Source: Desulfobulbaceae bacterium
GTDB taxonomy: Bacteria > Desulfobacterota > Desulfobulbia > Desulfobulbales > Desulfocapsaceae
Reading direction: 5' to 3'
Assembly (NCBI GenBank): GCA_027067035.1
Contig: JAMOMO010000483.1
Span: 1-5,208, forward strand
Length of the DNA: 5,208 nucleotides
The notes beneath the pieces were generated by a model. That model was given only the letters and a program-made list of their open reading frames with translations, was not told where the DNA came from and did not search any database. Numbering within the stretch: position 1 is the stretch's first letter; each line of letters begins with the position of its first letter. The translations under genes were made by a program, and so were the position numbers. Positions 1 through 5,208 of this stretch are shown here, piece after piece.

Positions 1-861
1 TTCTCCACTTGTCCAGGTGTTCTTCAGGGTATGAAGTTCCCCAAATTCATCCTGATGAACAAGGATGAGATACGCCGGAACAGTCGGGCTCAGTGTTACC
101 GCGATACAGTCGCCGTTGCTGAGTGTTTCGTTGGCTGCAAGTGGTCGTTCTCCCATAATCCAGGGATTTTCAGTATTGCAGAGCTGTTTTTCATTGGGGA
201 CCATCATTGCAAAATGATCAATTATCTCCGGTCCGGATGGAGGCAAAGAAATATGATCCTGAGATGGAGATATCTGTGTCTTACCGGGTAACTGACCGGC
301 AAGAGGGCTACTGATTCCGAATGACCGGTTAAACATTCTCCTCTGTTTGTCGCTGAGTGTTCCCTTCCAGCATATTCCGAAACCGTCCACCCAGGATTGC
401 TCTTTTATATCAAGGGCACGCACCTGAATGGTGACAACGTCATCATAGCTTGACTGTTTTATTTCAATACCTATGCAATAGGCAACTGATATCTGTTTAG
501 TGGGGGGGAGGTCGGCAAGGTTGCCCTGGTTGTCGCTATAACTGCTGGCTGGTTGCCAGGTGAGATTGACGCCATTTACGGAATGAAGGCTGGTTTTGAT
601 ACGGTCACAAATGGACAGGGTAAGTCCATCCAGTGGGGCTGCCTTTATGTCATCTCCTGCCATGGCTGTGATGTGAATGGGTTGCCCTGTGAAACGGGGG
701 TATGTTCCCAGGCGTTTGGCCAGATAAGGAATGAGATCGCTCTCAACCCACTGATCCAGTTCAATGCTGGTGGATATGGCAGGGGGCAGGGTGTTTTGTC
801 TGGCGGTACATGCAGACAGGAGGCAAAGGAGAAGAAGAGAAAGAAAGTAGTAGGAACGCAT
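1..861 (-). CDS. Putative lipoprotein, 3' end outside the window (DUF4384-like C-terminal part suspected)
   Basis: The reading frame is open for 287 codons from ATG at 861 to the window edge, with no stop. The start is supported by AGAGGT on the minus strand, 5 nt upstream of the ATG. The N-terminus is a textbook lipoprotein signal: MRSYYF, a Leu-rich core, then lipobox LSAC at residues 15-18, so Cys18 would be lipidated. Thr at +2 suggests outer-membrane sorting. Residues 34-105 look like a folded domain with motifs WVESDLIPYL and YPRFTGQPIHI. A second segment around 126-168 has the alternating polar/hydrophobic pattern of beta strands, with RALDIKEQSWVDGFG. Residues 252-281 (CIAVTLSPTVPAYLILV, then a DEFGELHTLKN stretch) resemble the DUF4384 style of beta-rich lipoprotein domain, from memory only. 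It is transcribed divergently from the cobalamin operon, and nothing ties it functionally to B12. The gene is real with high confidence; its function is unknown. Confidence 0.85.
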   Translation of the reverse strand, partial: MRSYYFLSLLLLCLLSACTARQNTLPPAISTSIELDQWVESDLIPYLAKRLGTYPRFTGQPIHITAMAGDDIKAAPLDGLTLSICDRIKTSLHSVNGVNLTWQPASSYSDNQGNLADLPPTKQISVAYCIGIEIKQSSYDDVVTIQVRALDIKEQSWVDGFGICWKGTLSDKQRRMFNRSFGISSPLAGQLPGKTQISPSQDHISLPPSGPEIIDHFAMMVPNEKQLCNTENPWIMGERPLAANETLSNGDCIAVTLSPTVPAYLILVHQDEFGELHTLKNTWTSGE

Positions 862-1088
862 GTGTTACCTCTTGATGGATGATGATCATAAAACTGATGT
901 TCTTATCAGGGGTGACGGACAGATGTCTGAAAATTACGGAGTATGGGGAGTTTTGTGTAAGCAAATATGAAGGGGAACAGACGGAAGTGTCGGGGGAAAT
1001 TGTGAAATCCAAAGAGGCGGGTGAATACTTTCAGTGTTCAGGCTGTTCCGTGGAGCTCCTTGCTCCATTCGGTGGTGGATAAAAAATC
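862..1088. other. Divergent intergenic region
   Basis: This stretch separates the minus-strand lipoprotein gene from the promoter of the cobalamin operon. It holds the ribosome-binding site of the lipoprotein gene (AGAGGT on the minus strand, positions 872-867). No convincing -35/-10 pair for the lipoprotein was found; its promoter must lie here unless an unseen one lies further upstream. Small open frames in the region lack a ribosome-binding site and recognisable protein features. Confidence 0.6.
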
Positions 1089-1117
1089 TTGACGACCTTA
1101 TAAAAATGAAATATCGT
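1089..1117 (+). promoter_or_regulatory. Probable sigma70-type promoter of the cobalamin-uptake operon
   Basis: A -35 element TTGACG (1089-1094, 5 of 6 consensus) is followed by a 17-bp spacer and a -10 element TATCGT (1112-1117, 4 of 6). Transcription would start near 1123-1125, only a few bases before the first paired base of the riboswitch at 1130, which is where a riboswitch leader should begin. The region before the -35 is A-rich (six A from 1081). This is a pattern match; the fit to the riboswitch position is the strongest support. Confidence 0.6.
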
Positions 1118-1129
1118 TTTGTTTCAAGA

Positions 1130-1293
1130 TTCCAGATGCTCCTAACAGAGCTTAATAGGGAACCCGGTGTAAATCCGGGACGGGCCCGCCGCTGTGACCG
1201 GGGACGAACGTTGCATGAATGTCACTGTCTGATTTTTCAGATGGGAAGACGCAACCAGTAGGACGAACCGGGAGTCAGAAGACCTGTCTGGAA
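1130..1293 (+). ncRNA. Cobalamin (B12) riboswitch aptamer
   Basis: The segment shows the conserved core of the cobalamin riboswitch in the right order. The closing stem P1 pairs 1130-1136 (TTCCAGA) with 1287-1293 (TCTGGAA), extendable by one wobble pair. P5 is CCCGG 1163-1167 with CCGGG 1175-1179, around a TGTAAAT loop. The B12 box reads GCCGCTG at 1188-1194 (usual GCCACTG), in a P6-like stem CCCG 1185-1188 with CGGG 1199-1202. A variable peripheral hairpin is TCTGA 1228-1232 with TCAGA 1237-1241. The conserved 3' strand AGTCAGAAGACCTG occupies about 1273-1286. In this family, binding of cobalamin represses the downstream gene, here a BtuB-like receptor. The exact ligand preference (adenosyl-, methyl- or hydroxocobalamin) cannot be read by eye. 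Confidence 0.93.
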
Positions 1294-1298
1294 CAGAG

Positions 1299-1326
1299 CA
1301 TGATGGCAGGAATTTTTTCCATCATG
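1299..1326 (+). promoter_or_regulatory. Hairpin directly after the riboswitch core, candidate P13 / kissing-loop hairpin
   Basis: CATGATGG (1299-1306) and CCATCATG (1319-1326) are perfectly complementary, giving an 8-bp stem with a 12-nt loop ending in six T. It starts 6 nt after the P1 stem. In known cobalamin riboswitches a downstream hairpin (P13) has a loop that pairs with loop L5. Here AAAT in L5 (1171-1174) can pair with ATTT in this loop (1312-1315). The pairing is short and A/U only, so the P13 role is inference. A run of five T follows at 1334-1338, but it is separated from the stem by 7 nt, which argues against a regular intrinsic terminator. Confidence 0.5.
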
Positions 1327-1407
1327 GGTCGCCTTTTTAGTGTGACATATACGCCGCCCTCGTGGACAAAGGGATGTGCCGTAGTTGTATTCGTGGAAAA
1401 ATCAGGG

Positions 1408-1456
1408 ATCCCCGAATCTATTTATTTGTCTGTAAATAGATCCGGGGATTTTTTTT
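1408..1456 (+). terminator. Rho-independent terminator, expression platform of the cobalamin riboswitch
   Basis: The arm 1408-1424 (ATCCCCGAATCTATTTA) pairs with 1433-1449 over 17 positions with a single A-C mismatch, around the 8-nt loop TTTGTCTG. Eight T follow at 1449-1456. This is a strong intrinsic terminator placed between the aptamer and the receptor gene, with no other gene start between promoter and terminator. It therefore fits transcription attenuation: cobalamin bound, transcript ends; cobalamin absent, read-through. As the A-rich bases 1397-1401 precede the 5' arm, it may also work in the reverse direction. Confidence 0.9.
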
Positions 1457-1519
1457 GCCTGTACCGGGCAGAGACATCTCCGGATCCAAATCTTGCAGTT
1501 GAAGAAGAGGAGATGAGAG

Positions 1520-3562
1520 ATGAGAAAGAAATGGTATCCCGCCTGTATTCTGTGTCTGGCACTGAGTCCCGCCCTGACACAGGCACAAGAGAAGAACCTG
1601 CAGAATGATGTATCCGTTACCCTGGACGAAGTGGTGGTCACTGCCACCCGAAGTGAGACAAATCTCAGGGAGATTCCAGCCAAGGTGGAGGTGATTTCCC
1701 GCCAGGCCATTGAGCAGACGGTGGGAGAGACACTCACCGAGCAGCTGAAGAAAAACAGTTCCATCGGTGTTATTGAATATCCCGGTGTGCTTGCCGGAAT
1801 TGGAATCCGAGGATTTAAACCGGAATTCTCCGGTATCACAAAACATTCCCTGGTCCTTATTAATGGCCGTCCGGCCGGGGCCAGTAACCTTGCCACCATC
1901 CTGGTGGATTCTATCGAGCGCATTGAGCTACTCAAGGGCCCTGCATCATCCCTCTATGGCGGTGAGGCCATGGGAGGTGTTGTGAATATCATCACCCGAA
2001 AGAACATGGATGCGCTCACGGGTTCTGCAGAGCTGGGTTTTGGCTCGTTTTCCACCAATTACCAGAAGGCGTCCCTTGGCGGCGGGGCTGGGGAATATTT
2101 TGATTTTGATCTGACGGCAGGGCGCCATGACCAGAACAACGACTTTAAAATGGGAAATGGCGAGACCCGTGCGCATACACGTTACGAGACCCAGAATGGA
2201 ACAGTTCGGCTTGGTGCCGACATGGGAGCAGGCTGGCGGGTGGACATGAGTGGCGACCTGTATCAGGGCCGGGATATTGAGACACCTGGTGACAGCTTTG
2301 ACGGGGATGATAAATCCGGTAATAAGGATATCGACAGGTACGGTTTTGATCTGATGGCCGGTGGCGAACTGGGCAGTAACAATCAGGTTTTTGTAACGGC
2401 CTATAAGACCAATGAGACATCTGAATATTACAAGAACTACAGTGGCTATTTTGTTCCTGTCCAGGTGCCTTCCTATCGGAGCTATGACTCTGAGATCGAC
2501 TGGCTGGGTGTACAGATTAAAGATGAATTCAACTGGGGCCCGCACGCTGTTATTTCAGGACTTGATTATCAGGACATAAAGAAAGAGAGCAGAAGTTATA
2601 ACGAAGACGGCAGCAGAACAGCTCCATGGTCACCGGATGAGGGCCGGACAAACTGGGCGGGATATGTGGAAACGGTGTGGCGCTTTATGGACAGGGCTTT
2701 GACTCTTACCGCAGGTGGCCGCTATGACTACTTTGATGTGGAGACCGAAGCCACTCCCTATAAGACTGATTTTACTCCAAATTCTGAGAGCTTTTCCACC
2801 TTCAGTCCCCGGCTGGGTATCAATTATCTGTTTCCTGGAGGCGTTCGTCTGCACAGTACTGTCGGTCAGGCCTTTGTGCCGCCGGACGCTGGGCAGCTGG
2901 CGGGCTACTCTGAACAAACTGTCGGCGGGGTTACCATGATAACCAAAGGAAATGCCGGTCTTGATCCCGAGACATCCACCACCTATGACCTGGGGCTTGG
3001 CTACGAATCGAGAAAAAACGGCTTGTCATTTGACCTGACATTTTTTCACACAGATGTGGATGACAAGATCAGCAGGGTGACCGTGGGCAACATCGGTAGC
3101 TATGAAAATGCTCTCAGCGCTGAGATGGAGGGCATTGAAACAATGCTCTCCTTTGATATCGGAGCCCCGCTGCAGTGGGAACGCTCATTGTCCCTCTTTG
3201 TGAATTCCACCCACATACTCAAGGCGGAAGAGGAGGTGGCGGGAGGAGAGATGACTGACATCCACAACGTTGCAAAGTACACCATGAACTATGGACTGCA
3301 GTACGATGATGGCATGTTTGATGCCGGGATTCATTTCAGGAGCCAGGGCAGGATGAAGGACACAGACTGGAATACGGCCGGGTATCCTGAAATTGAGTAT
3401 CCCTCTTTTACCGTGGCTGACCTGACGGCAGGAGTCAATTTCTTTGAACAGCATCGGGTGGCGCTCAAAATAGATAACCTTTTCGACGAGTACTATTACG
3501 AAAAAAAAGGTTTTCCAAAACCGGGTCGGAGTGTCTTTGTCAGCTATGTTTACAGTTTTTGA
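1520..3562 (+). CDS. btuB: TonB-dependent outer-membrane cobalamin receptor, BtuB-like
   Basis: This 680-residue protein should bind cobalamin or another corrinoid at the cell surface and move it into the periplasm with TonB-derived energy. It has a Sec signal peptide (MRKK, hydrophobic core, cleavage likely after TQA at residue 22). A TonB box DEVVVTA lies at 36-42, close to the DTLVVTA of E. coli BtuB. The plug domain covers about 50-161 and includes IRGF (96-99), LINGRP (113-118) and the motif from IERIELLKGPASSLYGG to VNIITR at 132-160. The rest is a 22-strand-type barrel rich in Gly and aromatics, with DNLFDEYY at 652-659, PGRS at 668-671 and a terminal Phe as the outer-membrane assembly signal. 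It is somewhat longer than E. coli BtuB (614). A purine-rich site AGAGGAG sits 7 nt before the ATG. The cobalamin riboswitch and terminator upstream make the substrate assignment strong; a different corrinoid is possible. Confidence 0.93.
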   Translation: MRKKWYPACILCLALSPALTQAQEKNLQNDVSVTLDEVVVTATRSETNLREIPAKVEVISRQAIEQTVGETLTEQLKKNSSIGVIEYPGVLAGIGIRGFKPEFSGITKHSLVLINGRPAGASNLATILVDSIERIELLKGPASSLYGGEAMGGVVNIITRKNMDALTGSAELGFGSFSTNYQKASLGGGAGEYFDFDLTAGRHDQNNDFKMGNGETRAHTRYETQNGTVRLGADMGAGWRVDMSGDLYQGRDIETPGDSFDGDDKSGNKDIDRYGFDLMAGGELGSNNQVFVTAYKTNETSEYYKNYSGYFVPVQVPSYRSYDSEIDWLGVQIKDEFNWGPHAVISGLDYQDIKKESRSYNEDGSRTAPWSPDEGRTNWAGYVETVWRFMDRALTLTAGGRYDYFDVETEATPYKTDFTPNSESFSTFSPRLGINYLFPGGVRLHSTVGQAFVPPDAGQLAGYSEQTVGGVTMITKGNAGLDPETSTTYDLGLGYESRKNGLSFDLTFFHTDVDDKISRVTVGNIGSYENALSAEMEGIETMLSFDIGAPLQWERSLSLFVNSTHILKAEEEVAGGEMTDIHNVAKYTMNYGLQYDDGMFDAGIHFRSQGRMKDTDWNTAGYPEIEYPSFTVADLTAGVNFFEQHRVALKIDNLFDEYYYEKKGFPKPGRSVFVSYVYSF

Positions 3563-3633
3563 TATAAAGATGATCCGGCATAGGAAAATAAAGTGAAGAA
3601 AGTCCATCACAGAAGAAGACAAAGGGTGATTGA

Positions 3634-4404
3634 ATGGAACTGATAGGTGAAAAGATGCACATAATGGACCAGTGCTTCTTAAAAGCACTGGAAGAGAGAG
3701 ATGCTGCTGCCGTGTGTATGATGGCACGGAGCCAGGTGGATGGGGGAGCCACTGCCCTTGATATAAATATGGGCAGAAGGAAAGGGCTCAGGACCCTGAC
3801 ACCATGGCTGCTGGACGTGATTCGGGAAGAAATAGATCTTCCCCTGTTTCTGTCCAGTCATGTTCTGGGCTATCCGGATTTGTTGAAGGAAAACAGGGGA
3901 GCACTGGTGGTGAATGCGGTGACCGCAGATCCTGCAGAACTCGGCAGTACCATGAAGAGAGTGAAGGATGCGGAGCTTGGGCTTGTTGTGTTGCTCGTCA
4001 GTCCTGAACTGACACCTTCGGATGTTAACGGGCGGCTGCAGCTTGCGGGGCAGGTCCTTGAGACAGCGACGGAAGTCGGATTGCCGCTGGAGCATATATA
4101 TGTTGATCCGGTGATCGCCTGCCGTCCTGATCCGGCGACCTGGAGCCTCAGTGGCGGGTTGCCGGATATGGGAGCAATCCATGAGTCCATTGTGCTCTTA
4201 AAAGAGATGTCTGAGCAGTGGAAAACCATTGTTGCCCTGTCAAATGCCTCAGCCTGTCTGGCTTCTGACAAGAGATCTGCATTGCATTGTCGTCTCTTGC
4301 CCATGCTTGCAGGTGCCGGACTGGATGCGGTGATATTGAATAGTCGGGATGCTGATCTCATGGCTGTGGCAAAGGATTATGCAGCGATATCAGTGGCGGC
4401 ATAA
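3634..4404 (+). CDS. Methyltetrahydrofolate:corrinoid methyltransferase-like protein (pterin-binding domain, AcsE/MeTr family)
   Basis: The protein has 256 residues, close to the 262 of Moorella AcsE, and is a single pterin-binding (DHPS-like) TIM barrel. Visible family motifs are LIGEKM (3-8), ALEERDAAAV (18-27), GGATALDINMG (37-47), VVNAVTAD (92-99), GLPLEHIYVDPVI (149-161), ALSNAS (201-206) and GAGLDAVILN (227-236). Asn94, Asp158 and Asn204 match AcsE pterin-site residues Asn96, Asp160 and catalytic-site Asn199. The position of AcsE Asp75 is Ser74 here (LFLSSH against LCLDST). Family members move a methyl group between methyl-tetrahydrofolate and a corrinoid in the cytoplasm. The start is supported by GGTGAT (3625-3630), an exact anti-Shine-Dalgarno match, 3 nt before ATG. 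It lies 71 bp after btuB with no terminator, so it should be under the cobalamin riboswitch. No corrinoid protein gene is nearby, so the methyl donor and acceptor are unknown. Fold and family are sure; the exact reaction is inferred. Confidence 0.85.
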   Translation: MELIGEKMHIMDQCFLKALEERDAAAVCMMARSQVDGGATALDINMGRRKGLRTLTPWLLDVIREEIDLPLFLSSHVLGYPDLLKENRGALVVNAVTADPAELGSTMKRVKDAELGLVVLLVSPELTPSDVNGRLQLAGQVLETATEVGLPLEHIYVDPVIACRPDPATWSLSGGLPDMGAIHESIVLLKEMSEQWKTIVALSNASACLASDKRSALHCRLLPMLAGAGLDAVILNSRDADLMAVAKDYAAISVAA

Positions 4405-4459
4405 TGCGGGAAGGGCGCAGAGTTTCGGAGGGGAATCAAGAGAGGAGAGACAGCCTGAT

Positions 4460-4473
4460 GAGGAATGGTATTG
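4460..4473 (+). promoter_or_regulatory. Ribosome-binding site that bears on the exbB start
   Basis: GAGGA at 4460-4464 is the best Shine-Dalgarno-like sequence before exbB. It directly abuts the ATG at 4465, too close to serve it, but lies 6 nt before an in-frame TTG at 4471, an ideal distance. Another purine-rich site, AGAGGAGAGA (4441-4450), is 14 nt or more from the ATG. The true start may therefore be TTG 4471, removing two residues (MV). An in-frame TGA at 4459 rules out anything further upstream. Confidence 0.5.
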
Positions 4474-5091
4474 AGACTTTATGAAATATTTCAGAGTGGC
4501 GGTCCCGTCATGTGGCCGCTGCTGGCCTGTTCCCTGCTGGCCCTGACTGTCACCTGTGAGCGCTTTTTTTACTGGGAACGGATTCGGCGCAGGAGGGATC
4601 GCAGGCTTATGGATGAACTGCTCCGGCTTGCAGTAGAAGGGGCGTGGCAGGAGATCAGGGAAAAGTGTCGGAACTGTAATGATCCTGTGATCAGGATGCT
4701 TGCAGTCGGTATTCTGCACCGGGACTATGACATGGGCAAGGCCATGGAGGCGGAGGCACAGTGTCGCTTGACCCGCATGTCCCGCAACATGAGCATCCTT
4801 GACACCATGATCACGGTCAGTCCTCTTTTAGGGATACTCGGTACGGTACTGGGGATCATCGGCTCTTTTAAAATGCTTGGAACCGGTGGCGCTGCTGACC
4901 CGAAACTTGTCACCGGCGGCATTGCCCAGGCCCTGATAACTACGGCTGCCGGCCTGACCATATCCATTGCCACTGTATTTCCCTATAACTATTTTAAGAG
5001 CCGTATTGAGCATGCAGCCCACACAATGGAAAAATATGCAACCAGCCTGGAACTGCTGCTGGCAAGGCCTGACCGGCGGGAAAAAGAATGA
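4465..5091 (+). CDS. exbB: ExbB-type proton channel subunit (MotA/TolQ/ExbB family)
   Basis: ExbB forms the inner-membrane ring that, with ExbD, uses the proton motive force to drive TonB. The 208-residue product has three membrane segments in the family arrangement: about 14-34 (PVMWPLLACSLLALTVT), 115-138 (ITVSPLLGILGTVLGIIGSF) and 150-173 (GGIAQALITTAAGLTISIAT). A charged cytoplasmic region with many Arg, Glu and Asp (38-112) lies between the first two. The conserved Thr residues lining the channel in ExbB are represented by Thr127 in LGTVLG and Thr160 in ALITTAAGL. The short N-terminus before the first membrane helix resembles compact ExbB/TolQ homologues rather than E. coli ExbB (244). 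It starts 60 bp after the methyltransferase gene, and its TGA overlaps the exbD ATG. TolQ is the main alternative, but neighbours point to TonB energising of the receptor upstream. ATG 4465 is used here; TTG 4471 is possible. Confidence 0.92.
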   Translation: MVLRLYEIFQSGGPVMWPLLACSLLALTVTCERFFYWERIRRRRDRRLMDELLRLAVEGAWQEIREKCRNCNDPVIRMLAVGILHRDYDMGKAMEAEAQCRLTRMSRNMSILDTMITVSPLLGILGTVLGIIGSFKMLGTGGAADPKLVTGGIAQALITTAAGLTISIATVFPYNYFKSRIEHAAHTMEKYATSLELLLARPDRREKE

Positions 5092-5208
5092 AAATCAGTC
5101 GGACTTTCATTCGTCCTCCGCGTATTGAGATGCTTCCGCTGATCGATATTGTCTTTCTTCTGCTGGTCTTTTTTATCTATGCCATGTTGTCCATGGCCGT
5201 TCATCACG
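5088..5208 (+). CDS. exbD: ExbD-type biopolymer transport protein, 5' part only
   Basis: Forty codons are visible before the window ends. The start ATG overlaps the exbB stop as ATGA (5088-5091), a sign of translational coupling, with GGCGGGA a few bases upstream. The N-terminus MKISRTFIRPPRIEML is basic and short, followed by a single membrane helix LPLIDIVFLLLVFFIYAM (residues 16-33). It carries the essential membrane Asp at residue 20, the counterpart of Asp25 in E. coli ExbD that takes part in proton translocation. The order exbB then exbD, directly coupled, matches known TonB energising operons. TolR shares this layout, so the split between ExbD and TolR rests on context. The periplasmic domain lies beyond the window. 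Confidence 0.9.
   Translation, partial: MKISRTFIRPPRIEMLPLIDIVFLLLVFFIYAMLSMAVHH

Noticed and set aside
31..291. Plus-strand open frame of 86 codons
   Set aside because: It lies antisense to the lipoprotein gene and has no recognisable motif or ribosome-binding site.
553..882. Plus-strand open frame of 109 codons
   Set aside because: It lies antisense to the 5' half of the lipoprotein gene, has no ribosome-binding site and shows no domain or signal. The minus-strand frame has a lipobox and covers the whole region.
879..1082. Small plus-strand frame of 67 codons before the promoter
   Set aside because: The composition is not protein-like, there is no ribosome-binding site, and it ends just short of the promoter.
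1299..1338. Possible first intrinsic terminator after the riboswitch
   Set aside because: The hairpin is perfect, but the T-run starts 7 nt after the stem and is only five long. The structure at 1408-1456 is far better, so the first hairpin is more likely part of the switch.
1219..1608. Plus-strand frame of 129 codons across the leader
   Set aside because: It spans riboswitch RNA, the terminator hairpin and the start of btuB in another frame, so the open frame is incidental.
1402..1935. Minus-strand frame of 177 codons
   Set aside because: It is antisense to the conserved signal peptide, TonB box and plug of the receptor and has no homologous features.
1946..2545. Minus-strand frame of 199 codons
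   Set aside because: Although long, it is the antisense shadow of the receptor barrel, with no start signal or motif.
3563..3633. Search for a terminator or second promoter between btuB and the methyltransferase
   Set aside because: No hairpin followed by a T-run and no convincing -35/-10 pair was seen; only a ribosome-binding site before 3634.
3185..3727. Minus-strand frame of 180 codons spanning the btuB-methyltransferase junction
   Set aside because: It is antisense to the receptor C-terminus and the methyltransferase N-terminus, both clearly coding on the plus strand.
1..5208. CRISPR arrays, tRNA or rRNA genes, insertion sequences, attachment sites
   Set aside because: No regularly spaced repeats, no cloverleaf-like sequence, no transposase and no terminal inverted repeats were seen.

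Overview
The window comes from a Gram-negative bacterium: it encodes a TonB-dependent outer-membrane receptor, an inner-membrane ExbB/ExbD pair and a lipoprotein with a lipobox. Base composition looks balanced, near 50% G+C by eye. A methyltetrahydrofolate:corrinoid methyltransferase-type protein suggests an anaerobe with corrinoid-dependent C1 metabolism, such as a sulfate reducer of the Desulfobacterota. That placement is inference from gene content, not from a marker gene.

Layout. (1) Positions 861 to 1 on the minus strand hold a lipoprotein gene whose 3' end lies outside the window. (2) Positions 862-1519 are non-coding and regulatory. They contain a sigma70-type promoter (1089-1117), a cobalamin riboswitch aptamer (1130-1293), a hairpin just after it (1299-1326) and a strong intrinsic terminator (1408-1456) before the next gene. 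(3) On the plus strand follow a BtuB-like TonB-dependent receptor (1520-3562), an AcsE/MeTr-like pterin-binding methyltransferase (3634-4404), exbB (4465-5091) and the start of exbD (5088 to the window edge). Gaps are 71 bp, 60 bp and a 4-bp overlap, with no terminator visible between genes, so this looks like one operon.

How it works together. When cobalamin is plentiful the riboswitch should promote termination at 1408-1456 and shut off the operon. When it is scarce, the receptor is made to bind corrinoid at the outer membrane, and ExbB/ExbD supply proton-motive-force energy through a TonB protein. The gene for TonB, and perhaps a BtuCDF transporter, may lie downstream. The unexpected member is the methyltransferase between receptor and energiser. 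It keeps most pterin-site residues of the AcsE family but has Ser in place of one conserved Asp, and no corrinoid protein partner is encoded in the window. A role in handling imported methyl-corrinoid, or another folate/corrinoid reaction tied to B12 limitation, is the main hypothesis raised here.
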